Assembly: GCF_032452875.1 (NCBI RefSeq)
Contig: NC_083881.1
Coordinates: forward strand, 59,713,689-59,777,688
DNA: 64,000 nt
Source of the DNA: Bos javanicus
Lineage: Eukaryota > Chordata > Mammalia > Artiodactyla > Bovidae
Reading direction: 5' to 3'
The translations under genes were made by a program, and so were the position numbers. Shown in pieces: positions 32,060 through 43,130 of this stretch. Numbering within the stretch: position 1 is the first letter of the stretch; the number at the start of each line of letters is the position of its first letter. The notes under the pieces were generated by a model that saw only the letters and a program-made list of their open reading frames with translations, had not been told where the DNA came from and ran no database searches.

Positions 32060-33110
32060 AGTAGTTTCAAAGATAAGATATGGCATTCCTGAAAGAAAAT
32101 AGGAAGTCATTAAAAATAAGAAACCCTCAGAAATTCTGAAAGAGGTCTTTGAAATTAAAAGAAAAAGTGATATCAGAAATAAAATGTTAATAGAATAGTT
32201 GAAAGATAAAGTTAGAAAAATCTCTTACAAAGTAGAACAAAAATCCAAAATAATTAAAAAATAAGAAAGAAAAGATTTCTAAAAGAATATCTGAGTAATG
32301 AAAGTTCAGAAAAACAAGTGGGAGAAAGTTATCAAAGAACAGAGGAAAGGATTTCCTGAAACTAAAGACTTTGAGCCATATTTTCATGAAATGTCAAGAC
32401 ACTTGAAATTTTATCAATGAAATTTCAAGGATAAAGAGAACTTATAAGCTTTTAGTAAGAAAAAAACTTTAAAATAGTTTCTAATGGGAAAAAAATCATA
32501 GAAAAAGTATTAATTAAAATGATATCAGACATTCAATAGCAGTACTGGCAATTAGAAGACAACACAAAAACACTTTAACATTTCTGAGGGAGTGTTTTTA
32601 TATCCTGGAATTCTCATTCCATCAGATTTCTAATTCGTAAAAATTTTTAGAAAATTGCAGATGATAAAAATCTAAAATATGAACTACTTGCCGTAGACAT
32701 AATTTTGGGGGAAACTATTGGAGGATATCCTCCACAAAAACAAGAGGGAAAAGGAACAGAGTTATACAAGAAAACAAACGCGCCCACAGCATACTATATG
32801 ACTTGGCTGTCATATGTAAATTATTTCATATACATTATTTTGATATGTGTTCTATGTGTGATAACACTGAATATTGTGTTAACTGAAAATTTTATGTGAC
32901 TATCATAAGAAAGGGATGGGGAAAGGGTGAATGGAGCAGAAAAAAGAGAATTAAATCTAAGGTTCTCTAGCAGGAAGTCTAAACTAACACTAAAAAAAAA
33001 AAAATCAAGAAATAGTCTTGCTAGCATATTATTCAGAAATATGGAGTAAATTTTGAAAGGAAGGATGAAGAAAACCAAAATTGGTGACATCTTGGCTGAA
33101 GAATCAGAGT
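32060..33110 (+). mobile_element. HAL1/L1M-like ancient element (ORF1-type region)
   Basis: From about 32340 the order gaaactaaagactttgagcc, gaaatgtcaagacacttgaa, ggataaagagaacttataag, aatgatatcagacattcaat, aattagaagacaacacaaaa and tcctggaattctcattccat can be followed; it is that of HAL1 or ancient L1 plus-strand sequence. Continuation to 33110 is less sure. No intact frame. Confidence 0.5.
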
Positions 33111-33136
33111 TAAGAGTGTTACTACTATTTTTTATT

Positions 33137-33420
33137 AAAGTGAAAGTCACTCAGCCGTGTCTGACTCTTTGAGACCCCATGGACTGTACATTCTCCAGGC
33201 CAGCATACTGAAGTGGGTCACCTTTTCCTTCTCCAGGGCATCTTCCAGGGATCGATCCCAGGTCTCCCATACTGCAGGCGGATTCTTTACCAGCTGAGAC
33301 TCCAGAATACTGGAGTGAGTAGCCTATCCCTTCTCCAGCAGATCTTCCTGACCAATTAATTGAACCAGGGTCTCCTGCATTGCAGGCAAATTCTTTACTA
33401 ACTGAGCTATCAGGAAAGGT
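33137..33420 (-). mobile_element. Bov-tA-type SINE with two heads
   Basis: Minus strand. Left to right: terminus (aaagtcactcagccgtgtct), shortened body, first head (cggattctttaccagctgag), a second short body (ccagaatactggagtgagta) and second head (ttctttactaactgagctat). The central body lacks about 40 bp compared with the ordinary Bov-tA. Confidence 0.85.
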
Positions 33421-33754
33421 TCTGCAGAAAAATTCACAAATTATTGCCCATTTAAAAAATTATTTTAACAGTGAAAGGATAGAAAAAAGAACATCCTTAA
33501 CTACATGAAAGGTTTTTACTAAAGGTATGTTCAACATTTTGCTACATTCTCATTAAAGTTATAGAAACTATGTTAGCTCTTTCCCTTTCCTTAACATTAT
33601 ACTGGAGTTTATATTCAATCATGAAATAAGAAAAAGAAATAATTGACATAGAGTTTGATAAAGAAGTGATAATCTTCCATCATTTATAAATTATGCCATA
33701 TCCATGTACACAAATGCAAGAGAAACTCGGTAAATATTTAAAATAAATGCTGGA

Positions 33755-34120
33755 GTACATCATTATTCCAAGACAAAACATCAGTATGCTGAGGATTTTT
33801 CTGTCTCAGGGCCTTCATATTTGCCATTCCCTTAGCCAGGAAACAGAGAAGGCAATGGCACCCCACTCCAGTACTCTTGCCTGGAAAATCCCTCGGACAG
33901 AGGAGCCTGGTGGGCTGCAGTCCATGGGGTCCCTAAGAGTTGGACACGACTGAGCGACTAAGTCTTCCTCGAAGATATTTGAACAGCTTCCTTCCTCACT
34001 ATATTCATGTTCTTTCCCCTTGTTGTTATATTATTTTTATTCATAGCATTTATGGATACCCACTAATATAAGACATCTTTCCCCACTGGGTTGAAAGCTT
34101 CTATTTGTGAGAAACTCTAA
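33755..34120 (+). mobile_element. L2 LINE 3' region, split by a Bov-A SINE
   Basis: tctcagggccttcatatttg at 33807 and gccattcccttagcc match the L2 segment before the 3' UTR. After the SINE (33844-33962), ttattcatagcatttatgga and actgggttgaaagcttctat continue in order. Confidence 0.55.
33844..33962 (+). mobile_element. Bov-A monomer SINE
   Basis: Starts agagaaggcaatggcacccc and ends agttggacacgactgagcga. It is a first-monomer-type body without the linker or second unit. No clear flanking repeat. Confidence 0.85.
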
Positions 34121-34134
34121 ATTTTTTTTAAAAC

Positions 34135-34530
34135 GTATAAGGATATTATTATGCATTATTTTAAATAGTATAAACTTGGAAATAGCTTAGTTGTCCATTC
34201 AGGGGTTAATAAATAATTAAATCTGATATTAATGCATTAGATTATTATTCAACAATTAGATACTCAATAGAGACATAAAACCCATAAATTGAATAGCAAA
34301 CAGAGCATCATGGTATCACACAAATGACGAAATTTAAAAACATATATGCAGTCAGCCCAACAGAATGTATTCATGGTAAAGGCTAACATTATGGGGTGTA
34401 TATATATACACTGTCCTCTTGTGAGGAGGAGGGAGGGGGTCTAAAGAGAAGAGTATGAAGGATTTCAACACTGTCTCTGTTTTGTTTTAGTTTCTAAAGA
34501 TGTTCTGAATCAAATATGACTAAATGCCAA
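34135..34530 (+). mobile_element. Ancient L1 3' end (L1ME-like)
   Basis: aacttggaaatagcttagtt, gtccattcaggggttaataa and gattattattcaacaattag follow the C-terminal ORF2 order of old L1s. A perfect palindrome TGTATATATATACA lies at 34397-34410. Confidence 0.5.
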
Positions 34531-34983
34531 TGGCTATTCATTCTGGGTGGCACTTACACAGGTCTTATATAGTGCCCATTTGTTTGACTTGGGTTTGGTT
34601 TGATTTAGAGGATTTCTTTTGGTTTGTTTGATTTTGCTTTCAAAATTAAGTAAAGGAAAAAGCAGAATAACAATGACAGAACCTTATTCTCAAGAACAAG
34701 AGTAGTAAAAAAAGGTACACGAGGCAAAGAAGATGGACATTACAGAGGAGAACTGTTTTGGCAGATAAAAACCAACAGAGACCTGGAGTAAGATACAAAT
34801 GTTCAAGAACCATTTGGAGACAATTTCTGCTACAACTCCCTTGTAATTAGCAGAATCGTATCACATTATCTCCATCCAACAAAACATGGCAGAATGGGGA
34901 GCTCTGGACCTTAGTTTTTAGGAATTGACCTTGAGATTCTAAACAGAGGGCACACTATAAAAAGTAAACTTCAATTGTAAACT
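34531..34983. other. Unique sequence
   Basis: T/G-rich text (ggtttggtttgatttagagg) near 34590-34640; otherwise nothing recognised. Confidence 0.5.
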
Positions 34984-35280
34984 GTTTTGTGGTTAAAAGC
35001 ATGGGCTTCATAGGCCCAAAGCCCACAGCATGAATCCAAGCTACGCTCCTTCATGGCCGAGCGACTTTGAGATGGCTCTTGCCCTCTCTAGGCCTTTGTT
35101 TCATCATGTAATAATAATGTTAGTGTTGGAACTTGTCATCATTCCTTTATTATATGGGTATAATACTATTTTCCACACTATTGCATTGCTGTGAAAGTTA
35201 GACTTGATCATGATTATGTAGCACAAGATCTTGCTCAAAGATAATAGCTCAATATTAGCAGTTATTGTTATTATTTCACT
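34984..35280 (+). mobile_element. MIR SINE, nearly full length
   Basis: Head tggttaaaagcatgggcttc, then tgaatccaagctacgctcct, gcgactttgagatggctctt, tctaggcctttgtttcatca and a 3' part ending atagctcaatattagcagtt. An extra stretch near 35130-35170 lengthens it. Confidence 0.75.
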
Positions 35281-35925
35281 GCATTTAGTGAAACCTTTGT
35301 CCCTTCTTTTTTCACTGTAGCATATTTGATTTTCATGTAATCTGAGGACATGACATTAAGCAGGCAATGTTCTTGGAAATACCTTTTGGCCATTTAAATA
35401 TAGCATTAATTTGCATATGCTCATTTGTACATGTATGTAAGTAGTGGTTGGGAATGCCTGCTCAGAATTCCTATTCCTAGGAATATCTCTTCATAATCAC
35501 AAATGTGCAATCAATCCATACGATTATAGAAGGAGCTGCTCTATTGGAACAAGGTGGCGCCACCCCTCCATGGCAACAGCTGACTGGACAATCAAAGCAG
35601 AACAAGGCAGAGTGGAAAAGAGAGGTGACTGAAGGAGAACTCAGAGAACAGAGAAAGAATCCAAATTAGATTAACTTTAGGTTCCTGGCCTCAATGTATA
35701 TGTTAGTTTTTGTTGCCATATTATGTTTGAATTCTATGTGAAACCCCAAATTCCTTACACTAATTCATGTTTTCCAAAACTTGCTCAAAACCTCCAGTTG
35801 TGTTTCTGTTAGTTATCACTCCAAAAGTTCTCGTGGATACGTGACTACAATACAGACAAATATAGCTACTTTCCCACTTACCCAAGACTGGCAAGTAGTA
35901 AAGAGATTTTATTCAGTTGTCCTAT
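35281..35925. other. Unique sequence with a GC palindrome
   Basis: No gene recognised. A perfect 12-bp palindrome, GGTGGCGCCACC, lies at 35553-35564 within a locally GC-richer stretch (35530-35640). Confidence 0.55.
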
Positions 35926-36268
35926 TTGTTCAGTTCAGTTCATTTCAGTTCAGTCGCTCAGTGGTGTCTGACTCTTTGCGACCCCATGAACTTCAGCACG
36001 CCAGCCCTCCCTGTTCATCACCAACTCCCGAAGTCCACCCAAACCATGTCCATTGAGTCAGTGATGCCATCCAACCATCTCATCTTCTGTCATTCCCTTC
36101 TCCTCCTGCCCTCAATCTTTCCCAGCATCAGGGTCTTTTCCAACGAGTCAGCTCTTCGCATGAGGTGGCCAGAGTATTGGAGTTTCAGCTTCAAAATCAG
36201 TCCTTCCAATGAATACCCAGGACTGATCTCCTTTAAGATGGACTGGTTGGATCTCCTTGAAGTCAGAT
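35926..36268 (-). mobile_element. BovB 3' end
   Basis: Starts with a TTCAG-type terminal repeat (ttcagttcatttcagttcag), runs through the 3' UTR and C-terminal ORF and is 5'-truncated at aagatggactggttggatct. The ORF end is broken. Confidence 0.93.
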
Positions 36269-37036
36269 TTGTAAAATGATATAATTTATTTGCAAAGCAA
36301 TATCATGCACACATCTCATCAGTTTAAAAATAATCACCACAAATCTGAAGATGGGGAGCTTTAGAAGATTTAGAAAATAACCAACTGAGTGAGGCATATG
36401 TCTGCAGATCTTCACCTTACCCATCTCTCTTTATGTAGACATCATAAAAGCACTTACATAAAATAAGACAGATTTCCTCTAGATTGGGAAAAAGGTAACA
36501 GAGAAATGACATGACTTGGCCTTAATACAGTTAAATAATACAAGGAGACAGAATGCAAATGAATAGATTTTGTGTTTGGAATAGATATGCTTCTAATTGT
36601 GTTCACTTATTATCATAGAAATGACATGTTTTCAGTTTTAGTTATATGCCACCACAGTTAATAATTGAAACACAAACACACGAAACAGTAATTTAGTGGC
36701 ACACTTTGTAATTACAAAAGTATAGTAAGGGTTTGTTTTGTAAACATATGTGAAACTCCTTTGTACATGGTGTAATTAACATGAACAGAAAAATATAAGA
36801 AAATCTAAAAAAAAAAAATATATATATATAAGAAAATCTTAAAGAATAACTTCAGCTGTAGTCTAAAGCAATGGTCAAAATAAAATCATGTAAAGCTTCA
36901 TGGGGCCAAGGACTTTCAAAAGCTCTTTCTTGGAACATAAATTTGTTAAAGCTCTTAAAAATAGTAGTATGCTTTGAAATATACAAGTAACATTTATTTT
37001 AGAAATAAAAGCTATGATTCTATATTTTAAGCAATG
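36269..37036. other. Unique AT-rich sequence
   Basis: Nothing recognised except the poly(A)/TA insertion at 36793-36839. Confidence 0.55.
36793..36839 (+). repeat. Tail-only insertion: poly(A)+TA between 14-bp direct repeats
   Basis: atataagaaaatct at 36793-36806 and 36826-36839, identical, encloses twelve A and tatatat (36807-36825). No element body is present. The insert length and repeat length fit LINE-type target-site duplication around a bare tail. Replication slippage is a weaker alternative because the repeat itself is complex. Confidence 0.65.
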
Positions 37037-37347
37037 GTCTTTAGTGAAAATGAAACTCACTCAGTCATGTTGGACTCTTTGTGATCCCATGGACTGTATT
37101 CTCTGGGCCAGAATACTGGAGTGGGTAGCCTTTCCCTTTTCCAGGGGATCTTTCCAACTCAAGGATCAAACCCAGGTCTCCCACATTGCAGGTGGATTCT
37201 TTACCAGCTGAGCCACAAGTTAAGCCCAAGAACACTGGAGTGGGTAGCCTATCCTTTCTCTAGTGGATCTTCCTGATCCAGGAATTGAACCAGGGTATCC
37301 TGCATTGCAGGTGGATTCTTTACCAACTGAGCTCTCAGGGAAGCCCC
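37037..37347 (-). mobile_element. Bov-tA-type SINE with two heads
   Basis: Minus strand: terminus (actcactcagtcatgttgga), body, first head (ggattctttaccagctgagc), second body (agaacactggagtgggtagc) and second head ending ctctcagggaagcccc. Better preserved than the copies at 16224 and 33137. Confidence 0.9.
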
Positions 37348-37371
37348 CTGGCTTCTCTAATAAGTTGGCAA

Positions 37372-37560
37372 TGCAAGATAGTGGCTAAGTCAGACCCTGG
37401 TTTTAAATTCTTGATCTGCCTTTAACTATATGATGATGCTTAAGGCCTTCACTGTCTATGAGCCTCAGTTTCCTCATCTATAAAGTAAAGATAAACATCT
37501 TTTAAAAACCAGTTACATTGGTTCCCACAAATATATTAGACACTGAATAAATAATACTTA
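37372..37560 (+). mobile_element. MIR SINE
   Basis: gatagtggctaagtcagacc, tgatctgcctttaactatat, ctatgagcctcagtttcctc and atctataaagtaaagataaa give the MIR order. Confidence 0.7.
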
Positions 37561-37734
37561 CAGGTCATATATGCCCCTTCTGAATATCTATATTAGTAGG
37601 CTAGAGGAAATAGATTGTTTTATATAATTAACTTAGAATTGTAACATATTCTGGTGCCAAATATGGATTAGTTTTTGTCCTTGTGAATTCAAGTAGTCAG
37701 AGGGCCTAGGTTGTAAAATGTAACTCTCCTGGGC

Positions 37735-37852
37735 TCTATGCTAAGCACCTTACAGATCATCGCACTGAATTTTCAAAACAACTGCACCAAATAACTATTC
37801 TTTTCCCCATTTTACAGACTAAAAGTAAGATTCAGACACACTCAATATCTTC
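37735..37852 (-). mobile_element. MIR SINE fragment, minus strand
   Basis: gctctatgctaagcacctta, catcgcactgaattttcaaa and ccccattttacagactaaaa are the reverse of the MIR 3' half. Adjacent to a BovB. Confidence 0.65.
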
Positions 37853-38850
37853 AGTTCAGTTCAGTCGCTCAGTCGTGTCCGACTGTTTGCGACCCCATGA
37901 ACCACAGTACGCTAGGCCTTCCTGTCCATCACCAACTCCCGGAGTCCACCCAAACCCATGTCCATTGAGTCAGTGATGCCATCCAGCCATCTCATCCTCT
38001 GTTGTCCCCTTCTCCTCCTGCCCTCAATCTTTCCCAGCATCAGGGTCTTTTCAAATGAGTCAGCTCTTCGCATGAGGTGGCCAAAGTATTGGAGTTTCAG
38101 CTTCAGCATCAGTCTTTCCAATAAATATTCAGGATTGATTTCCTTTAGAATAGACTGGTTGGATCTCCTTGCAGTCCAAGGGACTCTCAAGAGTCTTCTC
38201 CAACACCACAGTTCAAAAGCATCAATTCTTCGGCGCTCAACCTTCTTCACAGTCCAACTCTCACATCCATACATGACCACAGGAAAAACCATAGCCTTGA
38301 CTAGACGAACCTTTGTTGGCAAAGTAATGTCTCTGCTTTTTAATATGCTGTCTAGGTTGGTCATAGCTTTTCTTCCAAGGAGTAAGCATATTTTAATTTC
38401 ATGGCTGCAATCACCATCTGCAGTGATTTTGGACCCCAGAAAAATAAAGTCAGCCACTGCTTCCACTGTTTCCCCATCTTATCTGCCATGAAGTGATGGG
38501 ACCAGATGCCATGATCTTAGTTTTCTGAATGTTGAGCTTTAAGCCAACTTTTTCACTCTCCACTTTCACTTTCATCAAGAGGCTCTTTAGCTCTTCTTCA
38601 TTTCTGCCATAAGGGTGGTGTCATCTGCATATCTGAGGTGACTGATATTTCCTCCATTAATCTTGATTCCAGGTTGTGCTTCCTCCAGCCCGTGCTTCCT
38701 CCAGCCCAGCGTTTCTCATGATGTACTCTGCATATAAGTTAAATATGCAGGGTCAAAATATACAGCCTTGACGTACTCCTTTTCCTATTTGAAACCAGTC
38801 TGTTGTTCCATTTCCAGTTCTAACTGTTGCTTCCTGACCTGCATACACGA
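37853..38850 (-). mobile_element. BovB LINE, about 1 kb
   Basis: Has a TTCAG terminal repeat at 37854-37866, complete 3' UTR and C-terminal ORF, and RT sequence up to tgttgcttcctgacctgcat at the 5'-truncated end. The YADD box is intact (38620-38631). A 16-bp unit gtgcttcctccagccc is tandemly doubled at 38676-38707. atatctt-like text on both sides may be the target-site duplication. Confidence 0.93.
37912..38466 (-). pseudogene. BovB ORF C-terminal fragment (184 codons)
   Basis: Open stretch of the BovB endonuclease/RT protein downstream of the RT active site. Blocks in order: FIFLGSKITADGDCSHE (near residue 7), KAMTNLDSILKSRDITLPTK (near 34), VMYGCESWTVKK (near 64), FELWCWRRLLRVPWTARRSN (near 84) and LKLQYFGHLMRRADSFEKTL (near 122). 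The Met at 38466 is internal; a frameshift near 38480 separates it from the RT palm upstream. It cannot act alone. Confidence 0.85.
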
Positions 38851-40085
38851 TATCTTACCCATAATCAAACATAGAAACTCATGAAGGGGAACATGAAACT
38901 AGGTAAGTCAAAACCCCAATTATAAACATTGATTCTGTCCTTTAAATGCTAGCTTTAATCACTTCAATAGGTTGTTCATGTCCCAGGTCATTCAAAAACA
39001 TATTTATTCTCATGTAAAATAATATGACCTGGAATAATATTTGCCCTAAAATAATAATAGAGAGAGGTTCAAGGGAATCATAGGAATTTGAATACAAAAA
39101 AAAAAAGCCCAGAATTTAGTATTTGGAGTTGCCCTCTCAGTGGCCCAAAGAGTATGACATCCAGTTTCTAAACAACAAACCTAAGTAAGCTCTACAGCAT
39201 CCCAGGTTTATAGCTCAGAAGGTAGAGGATGGGATGTGATTCAGGTAGGCCAGCAACTCACTGGTCTGCCCTCGCAGATTTAGACTCTTCGCTATTCCTG
39301 GTCCAGCCCATTGATCCTCAAAAGCCAGCCTCAGAAACAGCATGTGAATCAAGATAACCTCAGCCTGGGAACCATAAGTGGGTTATCTCATCATAAGAAC
39401 ACAGAGAAAAGGAAAATCATCAAGAAAGGAAGACGATTTTTCAGCTAATCCAAGCAGAGCACATCATTATTTTTTGACAGAGATGAATATTAGCAAAGGA
39501 ATATTTGGGGACCCTGAAAAACCCTTCATTTTCTTCAGTGGGCACATGCACACATCTTAATGCAAAAAGCACAGAAATCCCTATCTCCCAGCTCTCCATT
39601 TCTGAACAGGCTCAACAAAGGGTGCACTCGGATGAAACATCAGTTAGCTTTTTTCTTTCACTGGGAATGTGCTTATTAACTGTTGTTCAAATAGTTTGTA
39701 GACATAACAGCCCTGGGAATGAATGTGGCTTTGTATTTACAAGGTAGTCATTTGTTGTTATTTATAGTTCTTTTAATTTTCACCTTTTTACATTTAAATT
39801 TCCTTCCAAAGGTTATGATTAAAATAGGCACTATTTAAGAGAGGAAAAACTCCCTTTAATGTGCATTTTTTACACAAAGATTTTTCAAGCTTCAGAAAGA
39901 ATCCAGGGGTGCCCAATTTGTTCCTTTGTCAATTTTATGGACATTCATAATTTGTTTTCCAAGAAAAACAATCATGGTGTCATTATGCAAAACTATGACA
40001 GAGCCTCTTTTAGCAGAGGTCATCATTTTAAACAGATGTTCTTCCTTTCATCTGCTGGCTAAATTGCTCCAAATAAGAGAAGTAA
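38851..40085. other. Unique sequence, no gene recognised
   Basis: A twelve-A run lies at about 39097 without convincing flanking repeats. Open stretches at 39378-40114 show no known motif. Text at 39200-39320 is less AT-rich than its surroundings. Confidence 0.55.
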
Positions 40086-40190
40086 AGGGAATTAACATTT
40101 ATTTAAAGTGTTAACAGTACAGGACTCTCTGCTGGCTAATAGATGTTCATTTTCATATGTAATTCTCAGACTTCTAACGTCAGTACTATG
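40086..40190 (-). mobile_element. MIR SINE, 3' half, split copy
   Basis: ttaacatttatttaaagtgt, tgttcattttcatatgtaat and aacgtcagtactat resemble the reverse complement of the MIR 3' half. It appears to continue at 40425. Confidence 0.45.
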
Positions 40191-40418
40191 GGTTGTTGCA
40201 CAGCAAAATGGTTAAGGGGATAACTTTAATGTTGCACACATTTGGCTTTGCATCCCAGCGTTATGACTTATCAGCTGTATAAACTTGATTAAACTTTTTA
40301 TATCAAATTTGCTACATTATTTTTAAACACATAGAGAAAATGCCAGTACACATGGTGAAGGCGTACTATAAAAATTAAATGATAAAATGTAAGCAGAGCT
40401 CTTAACACAGTGTCTAAC
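40191..40418 (+). mobile_element. MIR SINE nested in another MIR
   Basis: acagcaaaatggttaagggg, ttggctttgcatcccagcgt, tatgacttatcagctgtata, and a 3' end agagctcttaacacagtgtc. It lies in the opposite direction between two halves of a minus-strand MIR. Confidence 0.6.
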
Positions 40419-40424
40419 TTTTTT

Positions 40425-40575
40425 TTTTTTTAATATTACCACTTTTCACTTCTCAGAGGGACAAAGTGAGGCATAAGATTCCACCCAGCAAGTCAAGTAA
40501 GGAACCGTGTGGCTTGAAACTGGGCCTTTTTTTACTCCAAAAGTTAATCCCTTTTTTCACTATACCACAATAGCA
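40425..40575 (-). mobile_element. MIR SINE, 5' half, split copy
   Basis: Follows a T-run: taatattaccacttttcact, gggacaaagtgaggcataag, ttgaaactgggcc and ttttcactataccacaatag, the reverse of the MIR head and core. Confidence 0.55.
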
Positions 40576-41440
40576 TAAGTGGTGACCAAATGAGATTTTG
40601 GGGAAATATGATAGAGAAGAACAATATTTTTCAGACTAGGGAGATTAAATTGGATCTTTTTTTTTTAGGAATTACCATGCCAAGTGCACGATATTTTCAA
40701 CAGGAGATCATTAACAACTCTAGGAATTATTCATACAGTCATGTCTCTAAAGATGCTTGAGTATTCCCAAAAAAGACCCATACCACTGGTGGATAGCCTC
40801 TCTGAAAGAGTCAAGGACAGAAATAACAGCCCCCTTGAGAGCCCCCACAAAGCATTCATCCCATTCTAATGGAGGAGAAAATATCTCATCCTTTACCAAC
40901 TCAGTATCAGTCATAGAAACGGTTGATAATAGTCAGTATTCCTGCAGTATTCCAACTAGCTAAAGGGGATAAAGAAACCAAATCCAGTAAAGATAGTATT
41001 GTCACTCATGATCCATGTACAATCCATGTCAAGTAACCATCATGTGTCTCCTGTTTCTGTTCCTCTCAACCATTATTAGGGCCAAAAAGCATGCAGCAAG
41101 GAAAACTACAAAAAGATCACTGGGAATTAACAGACACATTTATGAAATATCTAACATTGCCTATTGATTGGCTAAAGGAAAGAAAATTTATTTTTAGAAT
41201 TGAAATACAGACATTTAGAAAACAATCACGTTAGAAATCATCATTTTTCAAGACGAGAATTGGACCGTCCACATCAAAGCTCAACCATCCGTGTTCAACG
41301 TAGGTCCACACACACCAACAGCACCCTCTACTGTCCAGCAACATGGCAAAAAGAGCATTGGTCACATTTTCTGAAGCCACAAGTAATTTACAGTTTTCAA
41401 AAGAAAACCTTTTGTCAAGCAATGAAATTCAATGATACTG
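40576..41440. other. Unique sequence
   Basis: No gene or transposon recognised. An open stretch covering 41200-41637 runs into the SINE that follows and has no host protein signature. Confidence 0.55.
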
Positions 41441-41652
41441 TGGCTTCCCAGGTGGCACTAGTGGTAAAGAACCCACTGCCAATGCAGGAGATGCAAGAGA
41501 TGCAGATTCCATCCCTGGGTTGGGAGGACTCCCTGGAGGAGGAAATGGCACCCACTCCAGTATTCTTGCCTGGAAAGTTCCATGGGCATAGGAGCCCTGG
41601 GCTACAGTCCATCCGGTTGCAAAAGAGAGGGACATGACTGAGCACAGTTGAC
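41441..41652 (+). mobile_element. Bov-tA2-type SINE
   Basis: Head tggcttcccaggtggcacta, with the aggagatgcaagagatgcag insertion of this subtype. Body ggaggaaatggcacccactc and end agagggacatgactgagcac. Moderately diverged. Confidence 0.9.
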
Positions 41653-42291
41653 AAAGCGCAATAAAGCAAAATTGTTACCAATTGGTAACTAACAAACCAT
41701 TCCAAAGAGAGATGTTTCAAACTGAAGAGAAGCAAAGTGAAGCGGGAGGGGAGCTGATTACCCTCGATGATCCCTGTCTCCTGGTATGCACATTCTTGTG
41801 CCATTTCTTCACACACTGCACCAGGCAGGTCTGTGTGATCCACAGAACACAGGAGAAGTGATGATTTTTCATATCCTTTATAGGATTATAAATGACCCTG
41901 GCTTCCATTTCCTTTGTAACCTCCCTCAATCATTCCCTCTCTCTCTCTGACACACATGCACGCATCCTCCCCACTCTCTCAATACTTGCTCAGAGAAAAG
42001 CCATATGTGGGGAGTTCTATGGAGGGTCCTACACGATGAAGAACTGAAGTCTTGTGCAAACAGCCACATGAATGAACTTGGAAGGAGATCCTCTAACCCC
42101 AGACAAGATTTCAGATGACTGCAGTCCCCAAGGACCACTTAACTGCAGCCTCCTGAGAAAGCTTGAGCCGGAAGTAGGAGGTTAAGACTCTCTCAGAAAT
42201 TATGTGAATTGATAAGCTCTTAAGGAGACCCTCCAAAGTGTTAAGATTGGGGATAACTTGTTACATAACAACAATGAATTTCCTTTGTTCA
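41653..42291. other. Unique sequence
   Basis: No repeat recognised. A CT-rich run (ccctctctctctctgacaca) is at 41935-41955. Overlapping minus-strand open stretches have no recognisable domain. Confidence 0.5.
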
Positions 42292-42522
42292 TTGGGCTTC
42301 CCAGGTGGCTCTAGGGATTAAAAACCTGCCTGCAATGCAGGAGACTAAAGAGATGTGGTTTCAGTTCCTGTGTGGGGAAGAGTCCTTGGAGGAGAGCATG
42401 GCAATCCACTCCAGTATTCTTGCCTGGAAAATCCCATGGACAGAGGAGCCTGATGGGCTACAGTCCATAGCGTCACAAGGAATGGGACATGGCTGAAGCG
42501 ACTGAGCATGCACACAACAATT
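42292..42522 (+). mobile_element. Bov-tA2-type SINE
   Basis: Head tgggcttcccaggtggctct, aggagactaaagagatgtgg subtype insertion, and a body ending gaatgggacatggctgaagc then gactgagcatgcacacaac. Confidence 0.9.
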
Positions 42523-42833
42523 AACTAATACAAGAGAGGAAAGCAAGATGAACAATAAAAGGAGATATGGTATTAGGATAATCAAGTTAAGACTGGAGAA
42601 CATGAGGATTATTTGTTTCCCATTCCATTTATATGCTTTTTTAATTTGGATTTACTACCCTCCCTGCTCTCACATTGTATATTCTGATCTAAATGACAAT
42701 ATTTGTACCAAATGCTTTCTATCCCAGCCTTTCATTACAGTGGGACAAGCAACTATAAAGAATAACAACAAGAATGTTACTTATTGAAGAGAAGTGTTTA
42801 TGCACGTTTGCATGTATGTATATGTACACATTT
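42523..42833. other. Unique sequence
   Basis: Nothing recognised; the stretch is AT-rich. Confidence 0.5.
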
Positions 42834-42845
42834 ATACTCAGACAT

Positions 42846-43118
42846 CAGAGAAGGCAGTGGCACCCCACTCCAGTACTCTTGCCTGGAAAATCCCATGGAC
42901 GGAGGAGCCTGGTGGGCTGCAGTCCACGGGGTCGCTACGAGTCGGACACGACTGAGCAACTTCACTTTCACTTTTCACTTTCATGCATTGGAGAAGGAAA
43001 TGGCAACCCACTCCAGTGTTCTTGCCTGGAGAATCCCAGGGATGGTGGAGCCTGGTGGGCTGCGGTCTCTGGGGTCACACAGAGTCAGACACGACTGAAG
43101 CGACTTAGCAGCAGCAGC
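42846..43118 (+). mobile_element. Bov-A2 SINE with 12-bp target-site duplication
   Basis: Complete, little-diverged dimer with AGC tail. The exact repeat atactcagacat occurs at 42834-42845 and 43119-43130. Confidence 0.95.
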
Positions 43119-43130
43119 ATACTCAGACAT

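Noticed and set aside
32996..33003. A-run near 32992-33004 as a tail-only insertion
   Set aside because: No flanking direct repeat found.
37958..38491. 177-codon plus-strand open frame
   Set aside because: It is the antisense of the BovB ORF; the minus-strand frame has the RT-associated motifs.
39097..39109. A-run with weak gaattt repeats
   Set aside because: Flanking similarity is imperfect and too short to claim a target-site duplication.
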